From NCBI RefSeq assembly GCF_003436425.1, contig NZ_QSPK01000012.1, positions 1 through 46,230 of the forward strand: DNA of 46,230 nt, written 5' to 3'. How positions within the stretch are numbered: the first letter of the stretch is position 1; every line of letters begins with the position of its first letter. Positions 1 to 7,952 of this stretch are shown here, in pieces. This DNA is from Eubacterium sp. TM05-53. Its GTDB lineage: Bacteria; Bacillota_I; Bacilli_A; Erysipelotrichales; Erysipelotrichaceae. The notes beneath the pieces are model-generated. The model was not told the origin of the DNA. It saw only the letters and a list, made by a program, of their open reading frames with translations, and did not search any database. The position numbers and the translations under genes are program-made.

Positions 1-290
1 TCATCTGTAGCTCTAAAAGAACTGCGAATCAGATCTCGTTTAAAGCTTGAAATAATGAAGTGGCTCAACCCGTATTCAACATAGACAGGATGCTTAGAAA
101 CGACAGATTTAGGAATAAATCCATCAGGTGTGATTTTTCCAAGATAAGTCTGGATACTTTTAGGTTTACCACCAGGCACATATTTAGAAGTACACGAATA
201 AAGACCATAGCCTTGCTTCGTTTTTTTGATTGTATGACCAGGAGAACGAAACTTTTCAACCCAGTCAGGATAAGTAACATATCTTTTCAT
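1..290 (-). CDS. Transposase, N-terminal part (cut by window edge)
   Basis: Reading leftward from ATG at 290, the frame stays open to the window edge and gives about 96 residues that begin MKRYVTYPDWVEKF. They include a stretch of the type YGLYSCTSKYVPGGKPKS followed by YLGKITPDGF. This Tyr-Val-Thr-Tyr-x-x-Trp start followed by YLGKITP(D/E)GF resembles the N-terminus of DDE transposases found in many gut Firmicutes. The catalytic part lies outside the window, so the family cannot be fixed. No good ribosome binding site precedes 290. The same frame is open back to ATGs at 443 and 449, with AAAGG just upstream, but that extension looks like AT-rich non-coding sequence. The gene probably belongs to an insertion sequence whose upstream end lies between 290 and about 555. 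Confidence 0.65.
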   Translation of the reverse strand, partial: MKRYVTYPDWVEKFRSPGHTIKKTKQGYGLYSCTSKYVPGGKPKSIQTYLGKITPDGFIPKSVVSKHPVYVEYGLSHFIISSFKRDLIRSSFRATD

Positions 291-292
291 AA

Positions 293-318
293 TAATAGTG
301 TACACCAATACACTATTA
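293..318. repeat. Perfect 10-bp inverted repeat just upstream of the transposase start
   Basis: TAATAGTGTA (293-302) and TACACTATTA (309-318) are perfect inverted copies around a 6-base loop, ending 3 bases before the transposase ATG. A hairpin here would cover the normal Shine-Dalgarno position. Insertion sequences often use such structures to limit expression from outside transcripts; that role is inferred. Confidence 0.6.
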
Positions 319-334
319 AAGTATATAAAAAAAT

Positions 335-370
335 AAATAATCTTCAAACATGGAAAATTGAAGATTATTT
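335..370. repeat. Perfect 13-bp inverted repeat upstream of the transposase
   Basis: AAATAATCTTCAA (335-347) is repeated inverted as TTGAAGATTATTT (358-370) around a 10-base loop. It is AT-rich and followed by a T-run on either strand, so it could act as a weak terminator shielding the insertion sequence from read-through. Apart from this and the neighbouring hairpin, the non-coding stretch 291-555 holds a G-rich patch at about 460-485 and a run of ten T residues near 512-522. I recognise nothing else in it. Confidence 0.5.
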
Positions 371-555
371 CATGCGTAATCACTAAAGTATTATAAGCCT
401 CTTGATTTTGTGTGATGTTGTCAGTAGTATAAAAGTGTAACATAAGCATACCTTTCAGGTGGCTTGGTGGGGGAAAAGCGAGGGAAACAAATCTTGGCGG
501 AAATGTATTTCGTTTTTTTTTTGTCATCTGATAAATCCTTTCAAAACCAGTATAA

Positions 556-584
556 CAAAAAACGCCCCAAAATACTTCGGAGCG
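556..584 (-). terminator. Rho-independent terminator of the glmU-prs-spx operon
   Basis: On the minus strand CGCTCCGAA pairs with TTTGGGGCG around a GTAT loop, with two G-T pairs, and is followed by TTTTTT. It lies about 60 bases past the stop of the ArsC/Spx-like gene and is the natural end of that operon. Confidence 0.8.
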
Positions 585-642
585 AATTTTAAGCTGCCTA
601 GCACATTACCCTATGTAATCTTATAGCGTATCTAGACCCCAA

Positions 643-996
643 CTATTTTTGTAAGTTTTCGTATTCTGAAACTTTGTTTCCTATGATAATAGTATCCCCT
701 TGAATTACAATCGGTCTTTTTACTAACATACCATTTGAAGCAAGTAATTCAATCAATTGTTCTTCTGTATATGTTTCGCGTTTTTCTTTTACATTTAATT
801 CACGATACAACATACCACTTGTATTAAATAATTTCTTTAATTCCACACCACGATGGATCCAGCTTTGAATCTCTTCTTTTGTTGGATTTTCTTCTTTAAT
901 ATTTCGATATGTAGCTTCTATTCCCAACTCTTGCAAAGCTTTATATGCTTTTTTACAAGTTGAACAGGGCGGATAACCAATAAACAATGGTTCCAT
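643..996 (-). CDS. ArsC/Spx-family thioredoxin-fold protein
   Basis: About 117 residues from ATG 996. The N-terminus carries a redox pair in PPCSTCKKA, the Cys-x-x-Cys of the ArsC/Spx/YffB family, followed by a pattern of the type ...ATYRNIKEENPT and a late RPIV motif (cis-Pro region). Family members are either redox-sensing RNA polymerase partners (Spx, MgsR) or glutathione/thioredoxin-linked reductases. I cannot choose between them, although the intact CxxC and the short acidic linker fit both. The frame also has TTG 1008 and ATG 1005, but ATG 996 lies one base after the prs stop (TAATATG) and gives the usual family N-terminus. It is the last gene of glmU-prs-spx and probably translationally coupled to prs. 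Confidence 0.8.
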   Translation of the reverse strand: MEPLFIGYPPCSTCKKAYKALQELGIEATYRNIKEENPTKEEIQSWIHRGVELKKLFNTSGMLYRELNVKEKRETYTEEQLIELLASNGMLVKRPIVIQGDTIIIGNKVSEYENLQK

Positions 997-997
997 A

Positions 998-1954
998 TTA
1001 GTCATCAAATGCGTGTGCTAATACTTCTGATAATGAAGAATTTTCTTCAACTGCATGAATTAATCCAGCTAACAATGGTGCCATTGAAAGAACAGTCATT
1101 TCTGGATAAACTTTTTGATTTTCTGTTTGATCAATTGTATTTGTACAAACGAATCCAGCTAATTCAGCAGCTTTTAAACGATCGATAGCAGGTCCTGAAA
1201 GGATACCATGTGAACATGATGCATAAACAGCTTTAGCACCCTTGTCTTTCAACATTTTGATACCAGCAGTTAATGTACCAGCTGTATCTACCATGTCATC
1301 GATGATGATTGCAGTTTTACCATCAACATCACCAATTAAGTTCATAGCTTCTGCTACGTTTGGTTTAGGACGACGTTTGTCGATGATTGCGATAGGTGCA
1401 CCTAATGCATTTGCTAAGTTACGAGCACGTACAGCTCCACCGTGATCAGGAGATACAACTACGATTTCACCTAATCCTTCTTGGTGTTTGAAGTAATCAG
1501 CAATCAATCCATTCGCAGTAATATCGTCTGCTGGAATATCAAAGAATCCTTGAATCTGAGTAGCGTGTAAGTCAACTGTAACTACACGATCAGCTCCAGC
1601 TCTTTCTAATAAACTAGCAACTAATTTAGAAGTAATTGGCTGACGAGGTTTCGCTTTACGATCCTGACGTGCATATCCAAAATATGGAATGATAGCAGTG
1701 ATGCTTGCAGCACTTGCACGTTTACATGCATCAATACCAATTAAAATTTCCATTAAATTTGAGTTTACAGGTTTATTTGTACTTTGTACAAAATATACGT
1801 GTTTTCCACGAACAGATTCTCCAAGTTCTACTAAGATTTCTCCATCCGCAAAATGTTTAACTTCACATTTACCTAATTCCAATCCTAATTCTTTACAAAT
1901 ATCTTCTGCTAAACCAACGCTAGATGATAAAGCAAATACAACAGTGTTTTTCAT
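998..1954 (-). CDS. prs: Ribose-phosphate pyrophosphokinase (PRPP synthetase)
   Basis: 318 residues, the usual length for class I PRPP synthetase. It makes phosphoribosyl pyrophosphate from ribose 5-phosphate and ATP for purine, pyrimidine, His, Trp and NAD synthesis in the cytoplasm. Visible motifs are YARQDRK near residue 94 (ATP site), DLHATQIQGFF at 128-138 (flexible/regulatory region) and the PRPP-binding loop AIIIDDMVDTAGTL at 215-228. The ATG is preceded by GAAAGG at a normal distance. It follows glmU with a 29-base gap, the same glmU-prs order as in Bacillus, and runs directly into the Spx-like gene. Confidence 0.97.
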   Translation of the reverse strand: MKNTVVFALSSSVGLAEDICKELGLELGKCEVKHFADGEILVELGESVRGKHVYFVQSTNKPVNSNLMEILIGIDACKRASAASITAIIPYFGYARQDRKAKPRQPITSKLVASLLERAGADRVVTVDLHATQIQGFFDIPADDITANGLIADYFKHQEGLGEIVVVSPDHGGAVRARNLANALGAPIAIIDKRRPKPNVAEAMNLIGDVDGKTAIIIDDMVDTAGTLTAGIKMLKDKGAKAVYASCSHGILSGPAIDRLKAAELAGFVCTNTIDQTENQKVYPEMTVLSMAPLLAGLIHAVEENSSLSEVLAHAFDD

Positions 1955-1983
1955 GATTTATCCTTTCTCATACCTTATCAGGC

Positions 1984-2985
1984 TTATTTTATGGTTTTAT
2001 TGTTGCTTACATAAGACATAGGTCCTACAACAGAACCTTCTTCTATGCAAGAATTGACGACTTTACTTGAATCTACAATAGCACGAGCTTCAATTTTTGA
2101 ATTATTCAAATAAGACCCTGGCAAAATCTCAACGAAATTACCAATTTCTGTGTTACCAAGAATTTCAACATTTGGATGAATAATTACATCATGTCCAATC
2201 GCTACATCTTTTCCAATAACTGTTCGCATAGGGTCTACAATCTGTACCCCTTCTTTCATCCAGTTATTGTTGATTCGATTGCGCATCCATTCATACGCTT
2301 TATGTAATTCTACACAATCATTGATTCCCATAACTTCATCACGGTCTTCAACTACCAATCCTTTAACAACCTTTCCTTGATTAGCTAAAATCTTAACCAA
2401 GTCCGTTAAGTAATACTCGTGTTGAGCATTGTTTGTTGTTAATTTATCAAGATTATCAAATAAATCTCTATTTTTGAAACAATACATACCCGCATTGATT
2501 TCACAAATTTGTTTTTGTTCTTCTGTACAATCTTTTGCCTCTACAATCGCTTGAACATGACTATTTTCATCACGAACAATACGACCATAATGAGCTCCAT
2601 CATCCAATACAGAAGTTAATAAAGTTAATGATGCATCTTGATTGGTTTGGAATAGTTTTTCCAATGTCTCAGGCTGAATACAAGGTCCATCCCCATTGAT
2701 AATCAATGTATCCCCATCTTCATCCTTTAATTGTGTAGCTTGCATAACCGCATGACCTGTCCCCAATTGTGGTTGCTGCAAAGCAAATTCAACATCCGGA
2801 AAAGCTTCCTTGATACTTTCAGCTTGATATCCAACAATCACTACAATTCTTTCTACAGATACAGCTTTTAAAGCATCAATGATATAAGCCAACATTGAAC
2901 GATCAATAATCGTATGCATTAGTTTGCTACGATCTGATTTCATTCGAGTTCCTTTTCCTGCCGCCAGAACAATCGCATTACGCAT
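1984..2985 (-). CDS. glmU: GlmU-like UDP-GlcNAc pyrophosphorylase lacking the acetyltransferase half
   Basis: 333 residues against about 455 for bifunctional GlmU. The N-terminal uridylyltransferase domain is complete: LAAGKGTRM at 7-15, QPQLGTGHA at 71-79, NGDG at 97-100 and a later EYYLTDLV. It should join UTP to GlcNAc-1-phosphate. From about residue 250 there are only three or four hexapeptide turns of a left-handed beta-helix (IGKDVAIGHDVIIHP and following). The protein ends at GPMSYVSNN, about where canonical GlmU reads GPFAxxRP. The acetyltransferase residues of E. coli GlmU (Arg333, Lys351, His363, Tyr366, Lys392) all lie beyond that point and have no counterpart. prs starts 29 bases later, so no broken remainder is present. 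AGGTGA precedes the ATG. First gene of the operon. Confidence 0.88.
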   Translation of the reverse strand: MRNAIVLAAGKGTRMKSDRSKLMHTIIDRSMLAYIIDALKAVSVERIVVIVGYQAESIKEAFPDVEFALQQPQLGTGHAVMQATQLKDEDGDTLIINGDGPCIQPETLEKLFQTNQDASLTLLTSVLDDGAHYGRIVRDENSHVQAIVEAKDCTEEQKQICEINAGMYCFKNRDLFDNLDKLTTNNAQHEYYLTDLVKILANQGKVVKGLVVEDRDEVMGINDCVELHKAYEWMRNRINNNWMKEGVQIVDPMRTVIGKDVAIGHDVIIHPNVEILGNTEIGNFVEILPGSYLNNSKIEARAIVDSSKVVNSCIEEGSVVGPMSYVSNNKTIK

Positions 2986-3050
2986 ATTTTCACCTGACTT
3001 TCCGTATCTATTCTAACAAAAATCCAAAGACATTAAAAGGTCACATATAG

Positions 3051-3077
3051 AAAAAGACAATACATTTTGTATTGTCT
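3051..3077 (-). terminator. Rho-independent terminator after the coiled-coil gene
   Basis: On the minus strand AGACAATACA pairs perfectly with TGTATTGTCT around a 3-base loop and is followed by TTTTT. The stem begins inside the stop codon of the upstream gene. It separates the comF operon from glmU. Confidence 0.85.
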
Positions 3078-4425
3078 AATCTAATTGATTCAATTGATTT
3101 TGATAATCCGTAATTTGAGAATTCAAAGAATCCACTTTTGATTGTGCATCCGTTACATCTGAATTTGCACCATCTAATTTAGTCTTTGCAGATTTCAACT
3201 TATTTTCTAAAGAAGAAGTATCTGAATTCTTTTGTGCAGCACTTAATGCCGATTTTGCATCAGCCAATGCCGACTTTGTTGTATTTACATTATCAACCAA
3301 TCCCTGATGTTCAGCATACAACTGCTGTAACTCAGTATATTGATCTTGTGTTAATTCACTGTTTGGAATTTGTTCCAATTCACTACGACGATTCTCGCAT
3401 GCCTGTAGTGCGCTTTGCGCATTGTCATAATCAGCTTGTGCGCTAATCACAGCACTTTGAGCATCACTTACACCACTACCTGCAGAATCAATCTGTGCCT
3501 GTAACGAATCCACATCACTTTGCGCATCCGATTGTGCCTTTTGTGCATTTTCTAATTCGGATTGTGCACTCAACAACTGTTTTTTAAGATCATTGATCTT
3601 TTGTTTCAACTGTGCCTTCTTTTCAGCAATTTCAGTGTTGTTGTTGTCTTTCTTTGTACTTGTCTTCTTATTTGCACTCGCAAGCAATTCATTAAAGTTT
3701 TTTCCTGTAGCCTTTTCTAAGATTTCATCAATCTTCTCTCTTTGTTTACGCGTTAAACTGTTATATTTACTTTCAAGATTAACAATTTCCTTTTGATCAC
3801 TTGAAGATAAAGAATCATAGTTATTCGCAAAATCTAATAATTCCTGATAATTCTTCTTTTGAACTTCTGATGTTTTTTCATCGGAACCAGACAATCCACC
3901 AGTCATTAGTTTCATACCACCAAATATCAATAATGAAACCAACAATACACCCACAACACCTAAGGCAACATACATTCCAGTTTTAGAATGGCTCTTTTTT
4001 GGTGCTGATTTCTTTTGGCTTGGCTCTTTTTTCTTGTTGATAACTTCTCTTTTTAGTTGAGGACCCTTACCCTCCTCCAACAAGGACTGAATTTCATCAT
4101 CATCAATCACAACAGTTTGATTTGTAGAATCTGCTTCCTGTTTTAAATCATCTGCATTCCACATTACTGTACGTGTTGCAGAAAGATCTTCTTTAGGCTC
4201 ATTTAAATCTTTCGACCCAACCACAAACGTATCTCCTAGTGAAGATTCCACTTTTTTTGCTTGAAACGGAATTTCCGGTTCGGGTTTATGTTTTTCTACT
4301 CGACTACGAGTTTGTTTCTTTGTGAATTGATCCATTTTTTGTTCTAATGTATCTTCCTCGTTTGTTTGAAATGAATCTAGTAATTGAGAAATCTCATCAT
4401 TCTCATTCTTTTTTTTCTTATCCAT
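3076..4425 (-). CDS. Membrane-anchored protein with extracellular coiled coil, function unknown
   Basis: 449 residues; I do not recognise a named family. Residues 1-148 are charged and cytoplasmic, ending in a Lys-rich stop-transfer stretch. One membrane segment spans about 151-170 (GMYVALGVVGVLLVSLLIFGG). The rest would be outside the cell: a short helical region (175-245), a Lys/Asn-rich linker (about 250-265), then a long Gln/Ala/Ser/Asp-rich heptad region (about 266-449) predicted as coiled coil. The cytoplasmic part holds three similar Thr-centred motifs, DTFVVGSKD, RTVMWNADD and QTVVIDDDE, and two copies of a DEIxxLL motif (11-17, 110-116). It sits 27 bases after comFC and ends in its own terminator, so it is probably the last gene of the comF operon. 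A cell-wall or competence-linked role is only a guess from position. Confidence 0.7.
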   Translation of the reverse strand: MDKKKKNENDEISQLLDSFQTNEEDTLEQKMDQFTKKQTRSRVEKHKPEPEIPFQAKKVESSLGDTFVVGSKDLNEPKEDLSATRTVMWNADDLKQEADSTNQTVVIDDDEIQSLLEEGKGPQLKREVINKKKEPSQKKSAPKKSHSKTGMYVALGVVGVLLVSLLIFGGMKLMTGGLSGSDEKTSEVQKKNYQELLDFANNYDSLSSSDQKEIVNLESKYNSLTRKQREKIDEILEKATGKNFNELLASANKKTSTKKDNNNTEIAEKKAQLKQKINDLKKQLLSAQSELENAQKAQSDAQSDVDSLQAQIDSAGSGVSDAQSAVISAQADYDNAQSALQACENRRSELEQIPNSELTQDQYTELQQLYAEHQGLVDNVNTTKSALADAKSALSAAQKNSDTSSLENKLKSAKTKLDGANSDVTDAQSKVDSLNSQITDYQNQLNQLD

Positions 4426-4452
4426 AGCTTCTATCGCCCCTTCTAGACTATT

Positions 4453-5148
4453 TTACCAAAACCCCTTTGATTTGACCACTATGTTTTCTTGATTTGCCAA
4501 AATCCAAAGTGGATGTGCCGCTAAAACAAACATGCAGTCCGGATGAATCAACTGCTTTGCAGCCAATAGTGTACTTCCAGTTGTACAAACATCATCCACC
4601 AATAATATTTTCTTTTTAGGCAATGGATACAATTGTTTCAAGCCCAATGCATTCTTAATTTGTGATCTTTGCAATTTTGTTGCTGAAGACTGCTTTATAT
4701 CCTTCTTTTTGTAGAAAGGAGAATGAACAAAAACATCTAACGACGAATACATATCAATAGCTGGTTCAAATCCCCTTTCCATGCGTTTTGCATCACTACT
4801 GCATAAAGTACAGACACAATATTTTTTAAAGATCTTCTTTAAATATAAGTGTTCACACAAAAAAACATCTTTTAATACAACATCCCTTTGTTCCTTATAC
4901 TGAAAAAACAACCTCTCTAAAAACTCATCATACTCATAGAGAACATATAAAGGGATACCATCTATATTATAGACTTGTTTATGTATCTTAAAATTCTTTG
5001 AACAATCTGGACATATCAAAAGGTCATTATAAAAGAAAATCTCAAAATTGCGAATTTCACTCATTTTTTTGTGGCAACATAAACAGTATCGTTCATCTTC
5101 GTAATTTGGCTCACACAATCTTTGATAGATTCGCTTGAAGCTTGACAT
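4453..5148 (-). CDS. comFC: ComF family protein (ComFC-like phosphoribosyltransferase fold)
   Basis: About 231 residues. The N-terminus has a zinc-ribbon pattern (Cys residues in RLCEP, YCLCC and CPDC). The C-terminus has the PRPP-binding loop ILLVDDVCTTGST typical of ComFC/GntX. ComFC is a cytoplasmic protein needed for DNA uptake in transformation and works with the ComFA helicase; its phosphoribosyl chemistry is not established. ATG 5148 was chosen over GTG 5154 because GAGGGAAAGGG lies at a normal distance from it. The gene overlaps the end of comFA by about 88 bases and is read from the same operon. It looks intact, unlike comFA. Confidence 0.87.
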   Translation of the reverse strand: MSSFKRIYQRLCEPNYEDERYCLCCHKKMSEIRNFEIFFYNDLLICPDCSKNFKIHKQVYNIDGIPLYVLYEYDEFLERLFFQYKEQRDVVLKDVFLCEHLYLKKIFKKYCVCTLCSSDAKRMERGFEPAIDMYSSLDVFVHSPFYKKKDIKQSSATKLQRSQIKNALGLKQLYPLPKKKILLVDDVCTTGSTLLAAKQLIHPDCMFVLAAHPLWILANQENIVVKSKGFW

Positions 5149-6228
5149 AAACACACACCCTTTCCCTCTGGATCTTTAAAACTTCGCCCCACACGCCCAA
5201 AGATCTGAATGAGACTGGCCGTGGTAAAAACGGAATGATCTCCTTTAAAAACAACAACTTGAACGCTTGGAATCGTGATTCCTCTTTCTAATAGTGTGGT
5301 ACAAACTAAAGCACTCAATTCTTTATTGCGAAAGCAATCTAAAATTTCATCTTTATTTTGTGTGGAAGAATGAATAAAATCTGTCTTCACAAATACATTT
5401 AGAATCATCTTCATCCACTTTCCATCATTTTTTCGAGGTACAAAAACCAATGTTTGTTTCCCCTCTTTTTGAAATTTTATGCACAAATAAATCACGATCC
5501 ATACTTGAATAAAAATAGATACCTGTATCACTTTAGGTACAATCAACGGATGTTTATGTGGCCTTTCAAACAAACACACAAGCTCTATTTTCTTTTGTTT
5601 CACAAGTTCCATACTCTCTTTATCTGGTGTTGCACTCAACATTAATTTTTGACCAATACACGCCTGATTCGCGATGGCTTGTAACACTTCATTCCCCACA
5701 AAAGGAAAGGCATCCAGCTCATCTAAAATCAATAAATCAAAGGCATATGGATAGCGATATAACTGGTGTGTCGTACATACAATAAGGTCTGCATCTGTAA
5801 CTTGGGTAAATCCTTGAGCAACTTCACATACGCTTAATTCAGGAAACGCTATCCGCAAACGATTTGCGATTTCAAGAACAACCTGTCTTCGACTGATTGC
5901 AAACCCTACTTTCTTTCCTTGTGCTAAATATCCACAGATACTTTCAAAACAAATTTCTGTTTTGCCTGGCACCTGTACTGGCGTAAAGTATTACGTCTTT
6001 TCCTTTACTTAAATGTTGATATACTTCGTGACTTGCACATTTTTGCGAAGCAGTAAGTTCATAATCAAGTTTAGGTTTACCCTTCCACGTTCTATGCTTC
6101 AATTTAACAGGATTTATTTTTTCATTAACCTCCAACCTAGAAAAATCAATGCATTTACGACAATAATAAACTCCATGATCATACGCAAATAATTTAGGAT
6201 CTTCATTTTGACATCGATTACACTTCAT
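5061..6228 (-). pseudogene. comFA: comFA, DNA-uptake helicase, frameshifted in the Walker A motif
   Basis: Two adjacent frames together make one ComFA. The first (ATG 6228) carries the four-Cys zinc region (CNRCQ ... YYCRKC) and runs to ILYASTGA, then goes out of frame and stops near 5944. The second frame resumes as GKTEICFE and continues with LLILDELDAF (DEAD-type box), LSATP, CTTLLERGI and FGRVGRS, ending at 5061. Joining them by dropping one base at 5967-5969 gives STGAGKTE, the expected ATP-binding loop. ComFA is the ATP-driven motor that pulls single-stranded DNA into competent cells. As written neither half has a complete Walker A, so the product should be inactive. The GTG at 5972 is not a believable start. 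The first ATG follows the aminotransferase terminator by only about 14 bases. Confidence 0.85.
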
Positions 6229-6241
6229 ATACTCTTATACG

Positions 6242-6268
6242 AAAAAAAAGTGCAAATTTTTGCACTTT
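6242..6268 (-). terminator. Rho-independent terminator of the aminotransferase gene
   Basis: AAAGTGCA (6247-6254) and TGCACTTT (6261-6268) form the stem on the minus strand, followed by a run of eight T residues. It overlaps the aminotransferase stop codon and ends only about 14 bases before the comFA ATG. Confidence 0.85.
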
Positions 6269-7433
6269 ACTTAAAAATTTCAGATTTTTTTATTCTTTCT
6301 GCCGCTTTTTGGATATCCTCAATATCTTGGACAAGAGCTAAACGCACATATCTAGTACCATGAACGCCAAAAGCCTGGCCAGGTGTAACGACAACACCTG
6401 TTTTTTCCATCAAATCTTTTGTGAAGGCATATGAATCTTCATATTGATCTGGAATTCTTGCCCATGCGAACATTGTTGCAGGACTCTTATTAATATGCCA
6501 TCCTACTTCATCGAATGCTTCACATAGAGCATCTCTTCGATCTTGATAAGCCTGACAAGTTGAGTGAATACTTGCGCCTCCATGTCTTAGTGCTTCAATA
6601 CCTGCATATTGTATAGGTAAGAAGATTCCATAATCCATATTTGATTTAAGAGTATTGTAACAATCAATCACTTCTTTATTACCAACACATACACCAAGTC
6701 TTGCACCGGCCATTCCATATGTTTTCGAGAAAGAATTCAATTCAATTCCTATTTCTTTAGCTCCTTCAAAAGATAAGAAGCTCTTTCCTACTTTACCATC
6801 GAATACAAGTTCACTATATGCATTATCGTGTAAAACTACAATATCATATTTCTTTGCAAACTGAATCAACTCTTCATAGAATGAATCTGGTGCTATAGCA
6901 CAAGTTGGATTGTTTGGATAAGATACAATCATCATCTTCGCTTTTTTCGCAATTTCTTCATCAATTTGATCCAATTGAATGACATAGTTATTCTCTTGCA
7001 ACAAAGGCATATATTCTACTTTAGCCCCTGCAATCTTTGGTCCATCACTAAAAATTGGGTAATAAGGGTCAGGCACCAATACAATATCACCTGGATCACA
7101 CATAGCTAGAAACAAAGTGCTTAAAGCTTCTTGAGATCCTTGTAGACAAATCATTTCATCATTTGTAAGTTCTACATGATAACGGTTTTTATACCAGTCA
7201 TGAATGGCAGATTTCATTTCAGGTAATTCATTGATCGCATACTTATAGTTTTCTGGAACCATAATTGATTCTTGCAGTACCTTCATAATAGATGGTTCAG
7301 GCGCAATATTTGGCGATCCAACTGAAAAATCAATTGTTTCATTTCCTGTTCTTTGTGTATAATCCAGCTTCATATTTTTCAATTCTGTAAATATAGAAGA
7401 TTGAAATACATACATTCTTTTAGCTCTTTTCAC
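6267..7433 (-). CDS. Class I/II PLP-dependent aminotransferase
   Basis: 388 residues, a normal fold-type I length. It transfers amino groups using pyridoxal phosphate in the cytoplasm. The PLP lysine is Lys237 in SFSKTYGMAGARLG, with YPNNPT at about 172-177 and DNAYSEL at about 203-209. The sequence style is that of the LL-diaminopimelate/alanine/aspartate aminotransferase group; the substrate is not readable from sequence. GTG 7433 is chosen as start. AGAGAGGTG lies 7 bases upstream, and a good promoter (7470-7498) lies inside the longer open frame that reaches 7550, so the extra upstream residues are not translated. It is a monocistronic unit bounded by its own promoter and terminator. Confidence 0.9.
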   Translation of the reverse strand: MKRAKRMYVFQSSIFTELKNMKLDYTQRTGNETIDFSVGSPNIAPEPSIMKVLQESIMVPENYKYAINELPEMKSAIHDWYKNRYHVELTNDEMICLQGSQEALSTLFLAMCDPGDIVLVPDPYYPIFSDGPKIAGAKVEYMPLLQENNYVIQLDQIDEEIAKKAKMMIVSYPNNPTCAIAPDSFYEELIQFAKKYDIVVLHDNAYSELVFDGKVGKSFLSFEGAKEIGIELNSFSKTYGMAGARLGVCVGNKEVIDCYNTLKSNMDYGIFLPIQYAGIEALRHGGASIHSTCQAYQDRRDALCEAFDEVGWHINKSPATMFAWARIPDQYEDSYAFTKDLMEKTGVVVTPGQAFGVHGTRYVRLALVQDIEDIQKAAERIKKSEIFK

Positions 7434-7469
7434 TTTAATACACCTCTCTATTTTTAATTTATTGTCTTT

Positions 7470-7498
7470 ATTATAAACGTAGCAATAGAAGTTTTCAA
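7470..7498 (-). promoter_or_regulatory. Sigma-A type promoter of the aminotransferase gene
   Basis: On the minus strand TTGAAA (7498-7493), a 17-base spacer, then TATAAT (7475-7470). Transcription would start near 7463, leaving a short leader before GTG 7433. Confidence 0.8.
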
Positions 7499-7611
7499 AT
7501 ACCACAGTTATTTCTTGTGTACATTTAATCATTTTAATATAACCAAGCAAGCTTTAAACACCTATTTTAAAGGATATTTAATTTTTAATAGCGTTTTTTT
7601 ATAACCAAAAT

Positions 7612-7638
7612 AAAAAACAGTGCCATTTCTGACACTGT
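7612..7638 (-). terminator. Rho-independent terminator of rpmE
   Basis: ACAGTGTC pairs with GGCACTGT (one G-T pair) around a 6-base loop on the minus strand, followed by TTTTTT, just past the rpmE stop. Confidence 0.85.
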
Positions 7639-7648
7639 CATTATATTT

Positions 7649-7858
7649 CTACTTCAAACCATATTTCTTGTTAAATTTCTCAATACGTCCCTGAGCAGCA
7701 GCGAAACGTTGACGACCTGTGAAGAATGGGTGGCAGTTACTGCAAGTATCTACACGTAATTCATCACCTTTGATTGTACTACCTGTTTCGAATTCTGCAC
7801 CACAAGATGTACAGATACATTTAACTTTATGATAATTAGGATGAATTCCTTGTTTCAT
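7649..7858 (-). CDS. rpmE: 50S ribosomal protein L31 (zinc-binding type)
   Basis: 69 residues starting [10 protein letters not shown]. Four cysteines in CICTSC and [10 protein letters not shown] form the zinc ribbon of the C-plus type of L31, followed by the usual basic helix with IEKFNKKYG. It binds the central protuberance of the 50S subunit. GGAGG lies before the ATG. It has its own promoter and terminator, so it is expressed alone. Because it keeps the zinc ligands, a zinc-free paralog under Zur control may exist elsewhere, but that cannot be seen here. Confidence 0.96.
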   Translation of the reverse strand: MKQGIHPNYHKVKCICTSCGAEFETGSTIKGDELRVDTCSNCHPFFTGRQRFAAAQGRIEKFNKKYGLK

Positions 7859-7914
7859 ATCGATGTATCCTCCTTCCGCCTTAAGTCATATTGACCCAAA
7901 GTAAGTGCTATACA

Positions 7915-7943
7915 ATTATAGCAAGCCTTTTTTCAAATCGCAA
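7915..7943 (-). promoter_or_regulatory. Sigma-A type promoter of rpmE
   Basis: On the minus strand TTGCGA (7943-7938), a 17-base spacer and TATAAT (7920-7915). It leaves a leader of about 50 bases before the rpmE ATG, ending in AAGGAGG. Confidence 0.82.
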
Positions 7944-7952
7944 GATGTTTTT

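Noticed and set aside
65..280. 71-residue minus-strand frame at the left edge
   Set aside because: It overlaps the transposase in another frame and resembles no protein; the transposase frame has recognisable motifs.
3186..3986. Several plus-strand frames opposite the coiled-coil gene
   Set aside because: They are mirror frames of the repetitive Gln/Ala-rich coding sequence, with no start signals.
5061..5972. GTG 5972 as a genuine start giving a separate 303-residue helicase
   Set aside because: It begins in the middle of the Walker A motif, has no ribosome binding site, and the missing N-terminus is present in the preceding frame.
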